This document shows, piece after piece, positions 35,596 through 45,595 of a stretch of DNA of 64,000 bases. This DNA comes from Methylobacillus methanolivorans. GTDB lineage: Bacteria > Pseudomonadota > Gammaproteobacteria > Burkholderiales > Methylophilaceae. Below the pieces are notes generated by a model. It did no database searches. It was not told where the DNA came from and was given only the letters and a program-made list of their open reading frames with translations. Position 1 is the stretch's first letter, and each line of letters starts with the position of its first letter. The translations under genes were made by a program, and so were the position numbers. The stretch covers positions 1 through 64,000 of the forward strand of contig NZ_JAJAVF010000002.1 of assembly GCF_020531845.1 (NCBI RefSeq). The letters are read 5' to 3'.

Positions 35596-35761
35596 TTTCT
35601 GCACCTTGGGGGGGGGCTTCCTTGAAAATTGGTATTGCAACATTGTTAGAGTGCTCATTGGTGGTGTGTTGCATGATCGTGCTCAGTGACTTGGTTGTTG
35701 GGATTGGTGTCATTTTGAGTTTGGCTGAATTTTCCGTGAACTAATGTGTTTTTTGTTGGTA

Positions 35762-35856
35762 TAACCTGTATCTTGTAAGGTTATTTTTGTAACAAAAAGT
35801 TAATTTTGTTTCATTTTAACCCTGTTTTTGCAAGGTTATTTTTTAGTAAAGTTGAT
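35762..35856 (+). repeat. Imperfect direct repeat, two copies 55 bp apart
   Basis: Copies at 35762-35803 and 35817-35856 share the core AAGGTTATTTTT and the flanks TAACC(C)TGT and AGTTRAT. Each can form a short hairpin (TAACC/GGTTA) followed by T's, resembling a weak terminator. Confidence 0.6.
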
Positions 35857-36028
35857 ATTAAACAGGAAGTAATGGCAAGCTCGGCCCCGGATAAGGCATT
35901 TCAGGCTGTTTGGTTGTAATTTGTATGTTACAATTCATTAACAAATGCGGGGTATGATGTTTTATCAATACTGCTGTCAGGGTAAACAAACCTGATTTTC
36001 TTTGGGCTGATTTGTATAGGGTTAGAAC

Positions 36029-36385
36029 GTGCTGGAGAACTACTTCCCGATATTGCTGTTCATCATTGTGGGTCTTGGTGTCGGTGTCGCTCCTATTGTG
36101 CTTGGCAAGCTGGTTTCCCCCAATCGGCCTGATGCCGAAAAGAACTCCCCTTATGAGTGTGGTTTTGAGGCATTTGAAGATGCGCGCATGAAGTTCGATG
36201 TGCGTTACTACCTGGTAGCTATCCTGTTTATCCTGTTTGATCTCGAGATTGCCTTTCTTTTTCCGTGGGCTGTGGTGTTGCAAGAAATCGGCTTGTTCGG
36301 TTTTCTCGCAATGATGGTTTTCCTGGGGATACTGGTTGTTGGCTTCGTCTACGAGTGGATGAAGGGAGCCCTGGAATGGGAGTGA
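36029..36385 (+). CDS. nuoA: NADH-quinone oxidoreductase subunit A
   Basis: Membrane subunit of complex I, 118 residues, GTG start with AGGG upstream. Three membrane helices (about 5-28, 62-84, 88-110), with the conserved loop [20 protein letters not shown] between the first and second holding the family Cys. First gene of a 14-gene operon nuoA-N on the plus strand, preceded by a long AT-rich leader region. Confidence 0.96.
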   Translation: MLENYFPILLFIIVGLGVGVAPIVLGKLVSPNRPDAEKNSPYECGFEAFEDARMKFDVRYYLVAILFILFDLEIAFLFPWAVVLQEIGLFGFLAMMVFLGILVVGFVYEWMKGALEWE

Positions 36386-36398
36386 AGTGTGGTGTCGT

Positions 36399-36875
36399 AT
36401 GAGTATTGAAGGCGTTCTTGAAAAAGGTTTTGTTACTACAACACTGGATACGGTCATCAACTATACCCGTACCGGTTCCTTGTGGCCGATGACGTTCGGG
36501 TTGGCCTGTTGCGCAGTTGAGATGATGCATGCTGGCGCGGCCCGCTATGATCTTGACCGTTTCGGTATCGTATTCCGTCCTAGTCCGCGCCAATCCGATG
36601 TCATGATCGTGGCGGGTACCCTGGTCAATAAGATGGCTCCGGCCTTGCGTAAGGTATATGACCAGATGGCTGAGCCGCGCTGGGTAATTTCCATGGGGTC
36701 TTGTGCCAATGGCGGTGGTTATTATCACTATTCATATGCCGTGGTGCGAGGTTGTGACCGTATCGTGCCTGTTGACGTCTATGTGCCAGGTTGCCCACCG
36801 ACTGCCGAAGCATTGCTCTACGGCATTATCCAATTGCAGAACAAGATCAAGCGTACCAATACGATTGCCCGGTGA
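36399..36875 (+). CDS. nuoB: NADH-quinone oxidoreductase subunit B
   Basis: Peripheral-arm subunit carrying the terminal Fe-S cluster N2, which reduces quinone. 158 residues. The cluster ligands are the tandem Cys in [10 protein letters not shown], the Cys of [10 protein letters not shown] and that of VPGCPPTAE. The start ATG 36399 matches the family N-terminus ([11 protein letters not shown]). It follows nuoA by 13 bases. Confidence 0.97.
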   Translation: MSIEGVLEKGFVTTTLDTVINYTRTGSLWPMTFGLACCAVEMMHAGAARYDLDRFGIVFRPSPRQSDVMIVAGTLVNKMAPALRKVYDQMAEPRWVISMGSCANGGGYYHYSYAVVRGCDRIVPVDVYVPGCPPTAEALLYGIIQLQNKIKRTNTIAR

Positions 36876-36885
36876 GAGCTGACAA

Positions 36886-37479
36886 ATGACGCGTCTGGAA
36901 CAATTAAAACAACATTTGCAGGAAGTCCTCGGCGAAAGCATGGTTCGTTTGGAGGAGCATGTCGGGGAGCTGACTATTGAGTGCAAGGCGCCATGTCTGC
37001 TTGAAGTTGCCAACCTCCTGCGTGACCACAAGTTGTTAAAGTTCGAGCAGTTGATTGATCTTTGCGGTGTGGATTATGCCGATTATGGTGAGGGTAGTTG
37101 GTCTGGCTTGCGCTATGCCACGGTCTATCATTTCTTGTCCGTGAGTTTGAATCAGCGATTACGTCTGCGTGTTTTTGCTTCGGATGACGATTTTCCAGTA
37201 TTGCCTACTGTGGTTGATGTTTGGCCAGTGGCCAACTGGTTCGAGCGTGAGTCATTTGATTTGTTCGGGATCATGTATGAGGGGCACCCAGACTTACGTC
37301 GCCTGCTGACCGACTATGGTTTTGTCGGGCATCCGTTCCGCAAGGATTTCCCAATGATAGGCAACGTGGAAATGCGCTATGATCCTGAGCAGCAGCGCGT
37401 CGTTTATCAGCCTGTGAGCATTGATCCGCGTAATAACGTGCCCAGGGTGATTCGCGAAGAGGGCGTGCATCATGGCTGA
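36886..37479 (+). CDS. nuoC: NADH-quinone oxidoreductase subunit C
   Basis: Peripheral-arm 30-kDa subunit, 197 residues, separate from NuoD (fused in E. coli). The family signature [20 protein letters not shown] lies near residues 120-139, and [12 protein letters not shown] follows. It sits against NuoD and helps frame the quinone cavity. Its end overlaps nuoD by 8 bases. Confidence 0.96.
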   Translation: MTRLEQLKQHLQEVLGESMVRLEEHVGELTIECKAPCLLEVANLLRDHKLLKFEQLIDLCGVDYADYGEGSWSGLRYATVYHFLSVSLNQRLRLRVFASDDDFPVLPTVVDVWPVANWFERESFDLFGIMYEGHPDLRRLLTDYGFVGHPFRKDFPMIGNVEMRYDPEQQRVVYQPVSIDPRNNVPRVIREEGVHHG

Positions 37480-38725
37480 AATCCGCAATTACACCATGAA
37501 CTTCGGCCCGCAGCATCCTGCAGCACACGGCGTGTTGCGCCTGGTGCTGGAGCTGGATGGCGAGGTGATCCAGCGCGCCGATCCGCATATTGGCCTGCTG
37601 CATAGAGGCACGGAAAAACTCGCGGAAAACCGCACTTACCTGCAATCGGTGCCGTATATGGATCGCCTGGACTATGTGTCCATGATGGCGAACGAACATG
37701 CCTATGTCATGGCCATTGAGAAGCTGCTTGGTTTGGAAGTGCCCTTGCGGGCGCAATACATCCGCGTCATGTTCGACGAGATTACCCGCATCCTCAATCA
37801 CTTGCTGTGGCTGGGAGCCCATGCGCTGGACGTGGGGGCGATGACGGTATTCCTATACGCTTTCCGCGAGCGCGAGGATTTGTTCGATTGTTATGAGGCC
37901 GTATCCGGCGCACGCATGCATGCGGCTTACTATCGTCCAGGTGGCGTTTATCGCGACCTGCCGGATCGCATGCCGCAGTATGAAGAATCTGCGGTACGCA
38001 GCAAGGAAGACGTCAAGCAGCTCAACGAGAACCGTCAGGGTTCAGTGCTGGATTTTATTGAGGACTTCACTAACCGCTTCCCGGCTTATGTCGATGAGTA
38101 TGAAACACTGCTCACCGATAACCGTATCTGGAAGCAGCGTACCGTTGGCATCGGTGTGGTGTCGCCAGAGCGTGCATTGGCGCTGGGCCTCACTGGTCCT
38201 ATGTTGCGTGGTAGCGGCTTTGCCTGGGATTTACGCAAGAAGCAGCCTTATGAGGTATACGATAGGCTGGATTTTGACATTCCGGTCGGGGTGAATGGTG
38301 ATTGCTATGACCGTTATCTAGTGCGTATGGAAGAGTTCCGCCAATCTAATCGCATCGTCAAGCAATGTATAGACTGGCTGCGCAAGAACCCAGGGCCAGT
38401 CATTAGTGATAACACCAAGGTAGCGCCGCCACAGCGTGAGGAAATGAAGCACGATATGGAAGCGCTGATCCATCATTTCAAGTTGTTCACCGAGGGGTTC
38501 CACATCCCCGCTGGCGAGGCCTATGCTGCGGTCGAGCATCCTAAGGGAGAGTTTGGTATTTATCTGGTTTCGGATGGTGCAAACAAGCCATACCGCCTCA
38601 AGATTCGTGCACCTGGGTTTGCACATCTTGCTGCGCTGGATGAGATGACGCGTGGCCACATGATTGCCGACCTGGTGGCGATTATCGGCACTCAGGATAT
38701 TGTATTCGGAGAAATTGACCGATGA
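37472..38725 (+). CDS. nuoD: NADH-quinone oxidoreductase subunit D
   Basis: 49-kDa subunit forming the quinone-binding pocket with NuoB. 417 residues, full length. The N-terminal [16 protein letters not shown] and the [14 protein letters not shown] block are diagnostic. The C-terminal DIVFGEIDR is the usual end of the family, corresponding to the degenerate hydrogenase-like site. It overlaps nuoC by 8 bases and nuoE by 4. Confidence 0.97.
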   Translation: MAEIRNYTMNFGPQHPAAHGVLRLVLELDGEVIQRADPHIGLLHRGTEKLAENRTYLQSVPYMDRLDYVSMMANEHAYVMAIEKLLGLEVPLRAQYIRVMFDEITRILNHLLWLGAHALDVGAMTVFLYAFREREDLFDCYEAVSGARMHAAYYRPGGVYRDLPDRMPQYEESAVRSKEDVKQLNENRQGSVLDFIEDFTNRFPAYVDEYETLLTDNRIWKQRTVGIGVVSPERALALGLTGPMLRGSGFAWDLRKKQPYEVYDRLDFDIPVGVNGDCYDRYLVRMEEFRQSNRIVKQCIDWLRKNPGPVISDNTKVAPPQREEMKHDMEALIHHFKLFTEGFHIPAGEAYAAVEHPKGEFGIYLVSDGANKPYRLKIRAPGFAHLAALDEMTRGHMIADLVAIIGTQDIVFGEIDR

Positions 38726-39201
38726 GTTTGTCTGCTGAAGCTTTAGCCAAGATTGATCGTGAATTAACCAAGTATCCACCTGAGCATCGCCAGGCGGCGG
38801 TGATGTCTGCGCTGCGCATTGCGCAGACTGAAAAAGGCTGGCTCTCCAAGGAGACCATCAGCGAAGTGGCTGATTACTTGGGTATCCCCGCGATTGCTGC
38901 GCTGGAGGTGGCGACTTTCTACAACATGTATGAGTTGGAGCCTGTAGGCAAGTACAAGATTACGGTGTGCACCAATATTTCCTGCATGCTGCGCGACTCA
39001 TCCGAAATTGTTGAGCATTTGCAGAAGCGGCTTGGTATTGGCTTTAACGAAACTACTGCCGATGAGCGCTTTACCCTGAAGGAGGGCGAGTGCATGGGAT
39101 GTTGCGGTGGGGCGCCGTTATTTCATATTAACAATAGCGAAATGCACGAGTTTCTCACGCCGGAGAAAGTAGACCAGATACTGGAGGGTCTCGATAAATG
39201 A
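38722..39201 (+). CDS. nuoE: NADH-quinone oxidoreductase subunit E
   Basis: 24-kDa thioredoxin-fold subunit carrying a [2Fe-2S] cluster (N1a). 159 residues. Ligand cysteines are in TVCTNISCM and [10 protein letters not shown]. The N-terminal helical part ([17 protein letters not shown]) packs on NuoF. Overlaps both neighbours by 4 bases in ATGA. Confidence 0.96.
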   Translation: MSLSAEALAKIDRELTKYPPEHRQAAVMSALRIAQTEKGWLSKETISEVADYLGIPAIAALEVATFYNMYELEPVGKYKITVCTNISCMLRDSSEIVEHLQKRLGIGFNETTADERFTLKEGECMGCCGGAPLFHINNSEMHEFLTPEKVDQILEGLDK

Positions 39202-40523
39202 GCGCGACACAAACTCTGGTTTGCCTGCGTACTGTTGGGCAGGATAACCCTGCCTCGCTGGAGACCTATCTTAAGCTGGGTGGCTATGCGCAGCTTAAGC
39301 GATTGGTGACGGAGAAGGTCAAAGCCACCGAGGTGATTAGTCAGGTTAAGCTTTCTGGCTTGCGCGGACGTGGCGGGGCGGGCTTTCCCACTGGCCTCAA
39401 GTGGAGCTTCATGCCACGCTATTTTGATGGCACTAAGTATCTGGTGTGCAATACTGATGAAGGTGAGCCTGGTACCTTCAAGGACAGAGACATCATCCGC
39501 TACAACCCGCACCAGCTCATCGAAGGGATGGCGATTGCCGCTTATACCCTGGGCGCACGGGTGGGTTACAACTATATTCACGGTGAAATCTGGCAGGATT
39601 ACGAGATATTCGAGAGGGCGCTTGATGAAGCACGTGCCGCTGGCTATCTCGGCGAACACCTGTTTGGCACCGATTTCAGTTTCGATCTTTATGCAGTGCA
39701 TGGCTACGGTGCTTATATCTGTGGCGAGGAAACTGCATTGATTGAGTCGATAGAGGGCAAGAAAGGGCAGCCAAGATTCAAGCCCCCTTTTCCTGCCAGC
39801 TACGGCGTGTTTGGCAAGCCGACCAATGTGAACAATACGGAGTCATACACGTCGATACCATGGATCATGGAGCACGGCGGCCAGGCTTTTCAAGAGCTTG
39901 GTGTCGCTAACTCAGGGGGAACCAAAATCTTCTCGATCTCGGGTCATGTAGACAAGCCTGGGAACTATGAAGTGAATATGGGCATCCCTTTTGCTGAGTT
40001 GCTGGCACTGGCCGGAGGTGTATGGAAGGGGCGCCAGTTGAAAGCCGTCATCCCCGGAGGGCCGTCAACTGCCGTTTTACCAGCTTCAGCCATCATGGGA
40101 GCGACCATGGATTACGATGGTCTTTCCAAGGCGGGCTCTAGCCTGGGCGCCGGCTCCATGATAGTCATGGATGAAACCACCTGCATGGTGAAAACCCTCA
40201 AGCGTTTATCCTATTTCTTCTTTGAGGAATCGTGCGGTCAATGTACGCCCTGCCGTGAGGGGACTGGCTGGCTGTATCGCGTGATCAAGCGTATTGTCGA
40301 CGGGCAAGGCAAGCTTGAAGATCTGGATTTGCTTACTGATGTCAGCAGCAATATCTCTGGGCGTACCATTTGTGCATTGGGCGATGCGGCTGCAACACCG
40401 GTGCTGAGCTTCATCAAGCATTTCCGCCCTGAATTTGAATACTACATCCGCCATGGAAGCAGCATGGTGGAAGATCGCCTGGCTGGAAAGCTCCAGGTAC
40501 AGCAAGAGGTGGCCTATGCTTAA
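39198..40523 (+). CDS. nuoF: NADH-quinone oxidoreductase subunit F
   Basis: 51-kDa NADH-oxidising subunit with FMN and a [4Fe-4S] cluster (N3). 441 residues. The NADH/FMN loop [15 protein letters not shown] lies near residues 54-68. The [14 protein letters not shown] block follows, and cluster ligands are in [11 protein letters not shown] plus the Cys of TICALGDAA. Overlaps nuoG by 8 bases. Confidence 0.97.
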   Translation: MSATQTLVCLRTVGQDNPASLETYLKLGGYAQLKRLVTEKVKATEVISQVKLSGLRGRGGAGFPTGLKWSFMPRYFDGTKYLVCNTDEGEPGTFKDRDIIRYNPHQLIEGMAIAAYTLGARVGYNYIHGEIWQDYEIFERALDEARAAGYLGEHLFGTDFSFDLYAVHGYGAYICGEETALIESIEGKKGQPRFKPPFPASYGVFGKPTNVNNTESYTSIPWIMEHGGQAFQELGVANSGGTKIFSISGHVDKPGNYEVNMGIPFAELLALAGGVWKGRQLKAVIPGGPSTAVLPASAIMGATMDYDGLSKAGSSLGAGSMIVMDETTCMVKTLKRLSYFFFEESCGQCTPCREGTGWLYRVIKRIVDGQGKLEDLDLLTDVSSNISGRTICALGDAAATPVLSFIKHFRPEFEYYIRHGSSMVEDRLAGKLQVQQEVAYA

Positions 40524-42942
40524 TATCGAGATTGATGGCAAGCAGGTCGAGGTCGAACACGGTTCCACCATCATTGATGCGGCAGACCAGCTTGGTATTG
40601 CCATTCCACGTTTTTGCTATCACAAGAAGCTTTCCGTGGCGGCCAACTGCCGCATGTGTCTGGTGCAGGTGGAAAAATTTGCCAAGCCATTGCCGGCTTG
40701 TGCGACGCCAGTTGCCGATGGCATGAAGATATTCACGCGCTCCAAGGCTGCTGTTGAGGCGCAGCAGAGCGTGATGGAGTTTCTGCTGATTAATCACCCG
40801 CTGGATTGCCCGATCTGCGATCAGGGGGGTGAGTGTGACTTGCAGGATATTGCTGTTGCTTATGGGGCACCAGCCTCACGCTACACCGAAGAAAAACGCG
40901 TTGTCATCAACAAGAATATTGGCCCGCTGGTGTCGACTGATATGACGCGTTGCATCCAGTGTACGCGTTGTGTGCGCTTCCTCAAGGAAGTGGGCGGCAT
41001 GATGGAGCTCGGGCTGATTAACCGCGGCGAGCATGCGGAAATTACGGCTTATGTCGATAAGAGTGTAGATTCGGAGCTTTCCGGCAACATCATTGATTTG
41101 TGCCCTGTGGGGGCATTGACCAGCAAGCCTTTCCGCTACACTGCGCGAAGCTGGGAGCTGACCCGACGCCCCTCTATTGCCCCGCATGACGGACTTGGTG
41201 CCCATATCGAAGTGCATATCAAGGATGGCAAGGTGCTACGCGTCTTGCCACGCGAAAAGGAAACCATCAATGAGTGCTGGCTTTCTGATCGAGATCGTTT
41301 CTCCTATGACGGCTTGAATAGTCCGGACCGGCTTAAGGTGCCCATGGTGAAGCATAATGGCGCCTGGCACGAGACCGACTGGAAAACTGCACTGGAGCTG
41401 GCTGCAGGCCAGATCAAGGACATCGTGAATAGCGAGGGTGGCGACGCGCTTGGCGTGCTGGTTTCCCCCAATAGCACCATGGAAGAGGCTTATCTTGCGA
41501 CCAAGTTTGCGCATGGCTTGGGCTCGGATAATGTCGATTACCGTTTGCGCCATACCGACTTTCGCCATGACGGCAAGCGTCTGGGTGTGATCTGGATGGG
41601 CTGCAATATCCCTGATGTGCAAGAAATGGACCGCATCCTGGTGATCGGTGGCAACCTGCGCAATGAACATCCCTTGCTGGCTCAACGCATCCGCCGTGCG
41701 GTTGCCAATGGAGCCGAGCTTTCCGTGGTGAATCCGCTGGATGAAGACCCTTTGATTCCGATCAAACACAAGGCTATTTGCTCGCCGAATGACATGGTGA
41801 ACGTGCTATCGCAGATCCTCAAGGCTGTGTCTGGCATGGAGCGGCTTTCGTTATGTCTGCCCAAATCGCTGAGTGAGTTGCTGGAAGGCGTTAAGGTGTG
41901 GGATAACAGCAAGGCCATTGCGCTTAGCCTGACGGGTCATGGTGAAACCATGGACTTGATTAGCCCTCGTTCTGCTGTATTCCTCGGCAATATTTCCCAG
42001 CATCACCCGCGCTATACCGAGATTTTCAGTTTGGCCGAGGCGATTTCCTCTCTTTGTGGCGCGACCTTCGGTGTATTGAGCGCTGGTGCCAATAGTGTAG
42101 GTGCGAATCTGGTTGGGGCGATGCCCAAGGCGGGTGGCTTGAATGCCCGTACCATGTTGGAGTCGCCACGTAAGGCGTATCTGCTGATGAATGTGGAGCC
42201 TGAGCTGGATTGTCATAATCCAAGTCTGGCAACCAACGCCATGCAGCAGGCTGAGTGCGTTGTAGCGCTGACGGCATACAAGTCAGAGGCATTGGAACGC
42301 GATGCCGATATCATGTTGCCGATCGCACCTTTCACTGAGACTTCGGGTACTTTCATGAGCATGGAAGGGCGTGTTCAGAGCTTTGCTGCTGTGACCAAGG
42401 CATTGGGCGAAGCGCGACCAGGCTGGAAGGTATTACGCGTACTAGGCAACCTAGCCGGTGTTAGCCATTTTGACTATGACAGTACCGAGCAGGTCAAGAA
42501 TGAAATTTTTGGTGGCGAGAAACCATCAACCGTGGTTTGGCGCACATTGAACAATAACCTGCGTGAGCTGATCGATGTCGAGATCAAGGTCAAGCTGGAT
42601 AGCGATTTACAGCGTGTGGGGGAAATTCCCCAATTTCAGTCCGATGCGATTGTTCGCCGATCAACACCATTACAGAAAACGCGGCAGGTTGTGAAAGCGG
42701 TACTGGCAGCCTTACATCCTGAACAGATGCAGAAGCTGGGCATCAAGGATGGTGAGCGTATCCTCGTCAAGCAGGGCGAAGGCAGCGCTGTGCTGGAGGC
42801 ACATGCGGATACTCGTGTGCCCCATGGCTGTGTGCGCATCCCGGGTGCCTTGCCGCAAACCGCAGGATTAGGTGATTTGCTGGGCGAGATCACGATAGAG
42901 CGTATTCCTGCCGAGCAGCCTATGGATGAGGTGGTGGCATGA
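40516..42942 (+). CDS. nuoG: NADH-quinone oxidoreductase subunit G
   Basis: 75-kDa subunit, 808 residues. The N-terminal [2Fe-2S] ferredoxin domain has CYHKK, CRMC and CATP. The histidine-coordinated cluster motif [18 protein letters not shown] and the 2x[4Fe-4S] region [17 protein letters not shown] follow, then the molybdopterin-oxidoreductase-like domain, which binds no molybdenum in complex I. I start at ATG 40516 (MLNIEIDGK), the family N-terminus. An earlier in-frame start would run deep into nuoF. Confidence 0.96.
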   Translation: MLNIEIDGKQVEVEHGSTIIDAADQLGIAIPRFCYHKKLSVAANCRMCLVQVEKFAKPLPACATPVADGMKIFTRSKAAVEAQQSVMEFLLINHPLDCPICDQGGECDLQDIAVAYGAPASRYTEEKRVVINKNIGPLVSTDMTRCIQCTRCVRFLKEVGGMMELGLINRGEHAEITAYVDKSVDSELSGNIIDLCPVGALTSKPFRYTARSWELTRRPSIAPHDGLGAHIEVHIKDGKVLRVLPREKETINECWLSDRDRFSYDGLNSPDRLKVPMVKHNGAWHETDWKTALELAAGQIKDIVNSEGGDALGVLVSPNSTMEEAYLATKFAHGLGSDNVDYRLRHTDFRHDGKRLGVIWMGCNIPDVQEMDRILVIGGNLRNEHPLLAQRIRRAVANGAELSVVNPLDEDPLIPIKHKAICSPNDMVNVLSQILKAVSGMERLSLCLPKSLSELLEGVKVWDNSKAIALSLTGHGETMDLISPRSAVFLGNISQHHPRYTEIFSLAEAISSLCGATFGVLSAGANSVGANLVGAMPKAGGLNARTMLESPRKAYLLMNVEPELDCHNPSLATNAMQQAECVVALTAYKSEALERDADIMLPIAPFTETSGTFMSMEGRVQSFAAVTKALGEARPGWKVLRVLGNLAGVSHFDYDSTEQVKNEIFGGEKPSTVVWRTLNNNLRELIDVEIKVKLDSDLQRVGEIPQFQSDAIVRRSTPLQKTRQVVKAVLAALHPEQMQKLGIKDGERILVKQGEGSAVLEAHADTRVPHGCVRIPGALPQTAGLGDLLGEITIERIPAEQPMDEVVA

Positions 42943-43958
42943 TAGAGCAAGTGCAAACCTTGTTAGGCCCGCTGTGGACGGTAGTCTGGACGCTGCTTAA
43001 GATTATCGCGATCGTTCTGCCTTTGATGGGCGCCGTGGCTTACCTGACATTGGCTGAGCGCAAGGTGATCGGGTTTATGCAGGTGCGCTTGGGACCTAAC
43101 CGTGTTGGTTATCGCGGACTGTTGCAGCCATTGGCCGACGGGCTCAAGCTGCTGATGAAGGAAATCATCATCCCAAGTGCGGCAAACCGTACCTTGTTCC
43201 TGCTAGGCCCGGTGCTAGCGATTGCGCCTGCGCTGGCGGCGTGGGCAGTGGTGCCGTTTGACCTGACGCTGGTGCTGGCAGATATTGATGCTGGCCTGCT
43301 TTATATTCTCGCGATGACTTCCGTTGCGGTGTATGGGGTGATTATCGCGGGCTGGGCCTCCAACTCCAAATATGCTTTCCTTGGATCGTTGCGTTCCGCT
43401 GCGCAGATAGTCTCTTATGAAATCGCCATGGGCTTTGCGCTGGTCGGAGTATTGATGTCTGCCAACAGCCTCAATTTAGGCAAGATCGTGCTTGCTCAGT
43501 CTGGCGGCTTCTGGCAATGGTACTGGTTACCGCTGTTTCCCTTGTTTATCGTGTATTTCATCAGCGCGGTGGCTGAGACTAACCGTGCGCCATTTGATGT
43601 AGCCGAAGGTGAGTCGGAAATCGTGGCAGGCTTCCATGTGGAGTATTCCGGCATGGCCTTTGCGGTGTTTTTCCTTGCCGAATACGCCAATATGATCTTG
43701 GTAGCCATGCTTGCTGCGTTGATGTTCCTTGGCGGCTGGCTATCTCCAGTGCCTTTCCTGCCAGACAGTATCTTGTGGCTGCTGTTGAAGGTTGCGGCCT
43801 TGCTGTTCTTCTTTCTCTGGTTTCGTGCCACCTTCCCGCGCTACCGTTATGACCAGATCATGCGCCTGGGTTGGAAGGTGTTCATTCCTGTCACGCTCGT
43901 CTGGATATTGTTCGTTGGGGCGATGATGCAGACTCCTTGGGCATATTTGTTCCATTGA
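42939..43958 (+). CDS. nuoH: NADH-quinone oxidoreductase subunit H
   Basis: Membrane subunit linking the quinone site to the proton path, 339 residues with eight or nine helices. Diagnostic loops are [19 protein letters not shown] (near residue 41) and the acidic [20 protein letters not shown]. Start overlaps nuoG by 4 bases. Confidence 0.97.
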   Translation: MIEQVQTLLGPLWTVVWTLLKIIAIVLPLMGAVAYLTLAERKVIGFMQVRLGPNRVGYRGLLQPLADGLKLLMKEIIIPSAANRTLFLLGPVLAIAPALAAWAVVPFDLTLVLADIDAGLLYILAMTSVAVYGVIIAGWASNSKYAFLGSLRSAAQIVSYEIAMGFALVGVLMSANSLNLGKIVLAQSGGFWQWYWLPLFPLFIVYFISAVAETNRAPFDVAEGESEIVAGFHVEYSGMAFAVFFLAEYANMILVAMLAALMFLGGWLSPVPFLPDSILWLLLKVAALLFFFLWFRATFPRYRYDQIMRLGWKVFIPVTLVWILFVGAMMQTPWAYLFH

Positions 43959-43999
43959 GCAATAGGCTGCCTTGAAAAACGATTTTATTGAGAAATTAG

Positions 44000-44491
44000 A
44001 TGATCACTAAGATAAAAGAGTTATTCGCAAGCTTTATGCTGCTTGAGCTGGTCAAGGGTATGGCCTTGACTGGGCGCTATTTCTTTGCCCGCAAGATCAC
44101 AGTGCAGTTTCCTGAAGAGCGCACGCCGATCAGTCCTCGATTCCGTGGTTTGCATGCGCTACGTCGTTATCCTAATGGAGAGGAGCGTTGTATTGCCTGC
44201 AAATTGTGCGAAGCGGTATGCCCAGCGATGGCGATTACGATTGAGTCCGAGCAGCGCGAGGATAATACTCGCCGCACTACACGGTATGACATTGATCTGA
44301 CCAAGTGCATTTTCTGCGGGTTTTGCGAAGAGTCCTGTCCGGTTGATTCGATTGTTGAGACACGGATTTTTGACTATCACGGTGAGCAGCGTGGAGATTT
44401 GTTGTACACCAAACCCATGCTGCTCGCGGTGGGCGATAAGCACGAAGATCAGATCGCCGCCGATCGTGCCGTGGATGCACGGTATCGCTAG
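44000..44491 (+). CDS. nuoI: NADH-quinone oxidoreductase subunit I
   Basis: 23-kDa peripheral subunit with two [4Fe-4S] clusters (N6a, N6b). 163 residues with the two ferredoxin motifs [12 protein letters not shown] and [12 protein letters not shown] in the expected order. The N-terminal amphipathic helix (residues 4-25) lies on the membrane. A gap of 41 bases from nuoH and a structured 84-base gap before nuoJ flank it. Confidence 0.97.
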   Translation: MITKIKELFASFMLLELVKGMALTGRYFFARKITVQFPEERTPISPRFRGLHALRRYPNGEERCIACKLCEAVCPAMAITIESEQREDNTRRTTRYDIDLTKCIFCGFCEESCPVDSIVETRIFDYHGEQRGDLLYTKPMLLAVGDKHEDQIAADRAVDARYR

Positions 44492-44524
44492 ACGTGAATC
44501 AATTATAAAAAGCTACGAGGAGGA

Positions 44525-44542
44525 ATGATGGATATAGCGTAA
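44525..44542 (+). CDS. Possible five-codon mini-ORF between nuoI and nuoJ
   Basis: ATG ATG GAT ATA GCG TAA, preceded by AGGAGG (44518-44523), a better Shine-Dalgarno than nuoJ's. Its start lies at the foot of a hairpin (44530-44560). The second ATG (44528) has the better spacing (4 bases). It is far too short for a functional protein; if translated it would act as a leader. Could be chance. Confidence 0.25.
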   Translation: MMDIA

Positions 44543-44560
44543 TTGACCGCGCTAGTATCC
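44530..44560 (+). promoter_or_regulatory. Hairpin in the nuoI-nuoJ gap
   Basis: GGATATAGCG (44530-44539) pairs with CGCTA-G-TATCC (44550-44560): 10 bp with one bulged G and a 10-nt loop. No T-run follows. The nuoJ ribosome-binding site AGGAG begins a few bases later. Confidence 0.6.
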
Positions 44561-44575
44561 ACATAGGAGATCACC

Positions 44576-45214
44576 ATGATATTCCAGGATTATGTTTTTT
44601 ATGCCCTAGCCGCCATCCTGTTGTTTGCAGGCCTGCGCGTCATCACGGCACGCAACCCGGTACATGCTGCGTTGTTCCTGGTATTGGCTTTTTTTACTGC
44701 CGCAGGGATCTGGTTGTTGCTGGAAGCCGAATTCCTCGCCATTGCCTTGGTGCTGGTGTATGTCGGGGCAGTGATGGTGCTGTTCCTGTTTGTCGTGATG
44801 ATGCTGGACATCAATCTCGATAAACTGCGTGAGGGGTTCTGGAATGCCTTGCCCGTTGCCTTGCCGGTTGGTTTGTTGATGGCTGCCGAAATGGTGATGA
44901 TCCTGGGTAGCAAGCATTTCAGCGCAGACATGTTGACTGCGCCGGCACCCAAGCCAGCGGGCTACAGCAATACTGCCGAGATTGGGCGGCAACTATATAC
45001 CGATTACCTGTTGCCATTTGAATTGGCCTCGGTGGTGCTCCTGGTCGCGATTGTGGCGGCGATTGCACTGACATTGCGAGATCGCAAGGATTCAAAATTC
45101 ATGGACCCAGCCGAGCAGGTCAAGGTTAAGCGCTCAGACCGTGTGCGCATTGTCAGCATGCCAGCAGAAAAGGAAGTGATCGTGGCTTCCGAACCTGCGA
45201 TTGAACAGAAATGA
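44576..45214 (+). CDS. nuoJ: NADH-quinone oxidoreductase subunit J
   Basis: Membrane subunit, 212 residues with five helices, including the family's pi-bulge region in [16 protein letters not shown] (near residues 61-76). The C-terminal about 40 residues are a charged cytoplasmic tail ([20 protein letters not shown]), longer than in E. coli but usual for betaproteobacteria. AGGAG lies 8 bases before the ATG. Confidence 0.95.
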   Translation: MIFQDYVFYALAAILLFAGLRVITARNPVHAALFLVLAFFTAAGIWLLLEAEFLAIALVLVYVGAVMVLFLFVVMMLDINLDKLREGFWNALPVALPVGLLMAAEMVMILGSKHFSADMLTAPAPKPAGYSNTAEIGRQLYTDYLLPFELASVVLLVAIVAAIALTLRDRKDSKFMDPAEQVKVKRSDRVRIVSMPAEKEVIVASEPAIEQK

Positions 45215-45227
45215 TGGGGATGAATCA

Positions 45228-45536
45228 ATGAGTGTCGGACTTTCTCACTACCTGATTTTGGGATCGATATTATTTGCGATCAGCGTGATCGGCATCTTCC
45301 TCAACCGCAAGAACGTGATTGTATTGCTGATGGCCATCGAACTGATGCTGCTGGCCGTCAACATGAACTTCATCGCCTTCTCGCATTATCTGAATGATAT
45401 TGCCGGACAAATTTTCGTATTCTTCATCCTGACTGTGGCTGCAGCCGAGTCTGCGATTGGCTTGGCGATTCTCGTCTTGCTGTTCCGCAATTTGCGCACC
45501 ATCAATGTCGATGATATTGGCAGCCTGAAAGGATAA
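45228..45536 (+). CDS. nuoK: NADH-quinone oxidoreductase subunit K
   Basis: Membrane subunit, 102 residues, three helices. Conserved acidic residues for proton transfer are in [13 protein letters not shown] (about 38-50) and [13 protein letters not shown]. Start ATG 45228 matches the family N-terminus (SHYLILG). Confidence 0.96.
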   Translation: MSVGLSHYLILGSILFAISVIGIFLNRKNVIVLLMAIELMLLAVNMNFIAFSHYLNDIAGQIFVFFILTVAAAESAIGLAILVLLFRNLRTINVDDIGSLKG

Positions 45537-45538
45537 CC

Positions 45539-45595
45539 ATGCAATTGCGAGTGTTCAGCCGGCCTGTGTTGTTGATGTCTGGAGTATGGGCATGA
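45539..45595 (+). CDS. Possible 18-residue leader ORF overlapping the nuoL start
   Basis: ATG 45539 opens an 18-codon frame encoding MQLRVFSRPVLLMSGVWA. A ribosome-binding site AAAGGA stands about 5 bases upstream, at the end of nuoK. Its TGA overlaps the nuoL ATG at 45592 in ATGA, the same coupling geometry as several real junctions in this operon. It fills the only nuoK-nuoL gap. No homology is known to me, so it may serve only to carry ribosomes to nuoL. Confidence 0.4.
   Translation: MQLRVFSRPVLLMSGVWA

Larger units (their letters stand above)
35373..36028. other. 656-base AT-rich gap between tRNA-Leu and nuoA
   Basis: No credible gene. It contains the tRNA terminator, a possible short terminated transcript (35504-35595), an imperfect direct repeat (35762-35856), an inverted repeat TTGTAA-N8-TTACAA (35914-35933) and the nuo leader. 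Base composition is clearly more AT-rich than the flanking genes. The nuo promoter must lie here; I see no single convincing -35/-10 pair. Confidence 0.65.
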
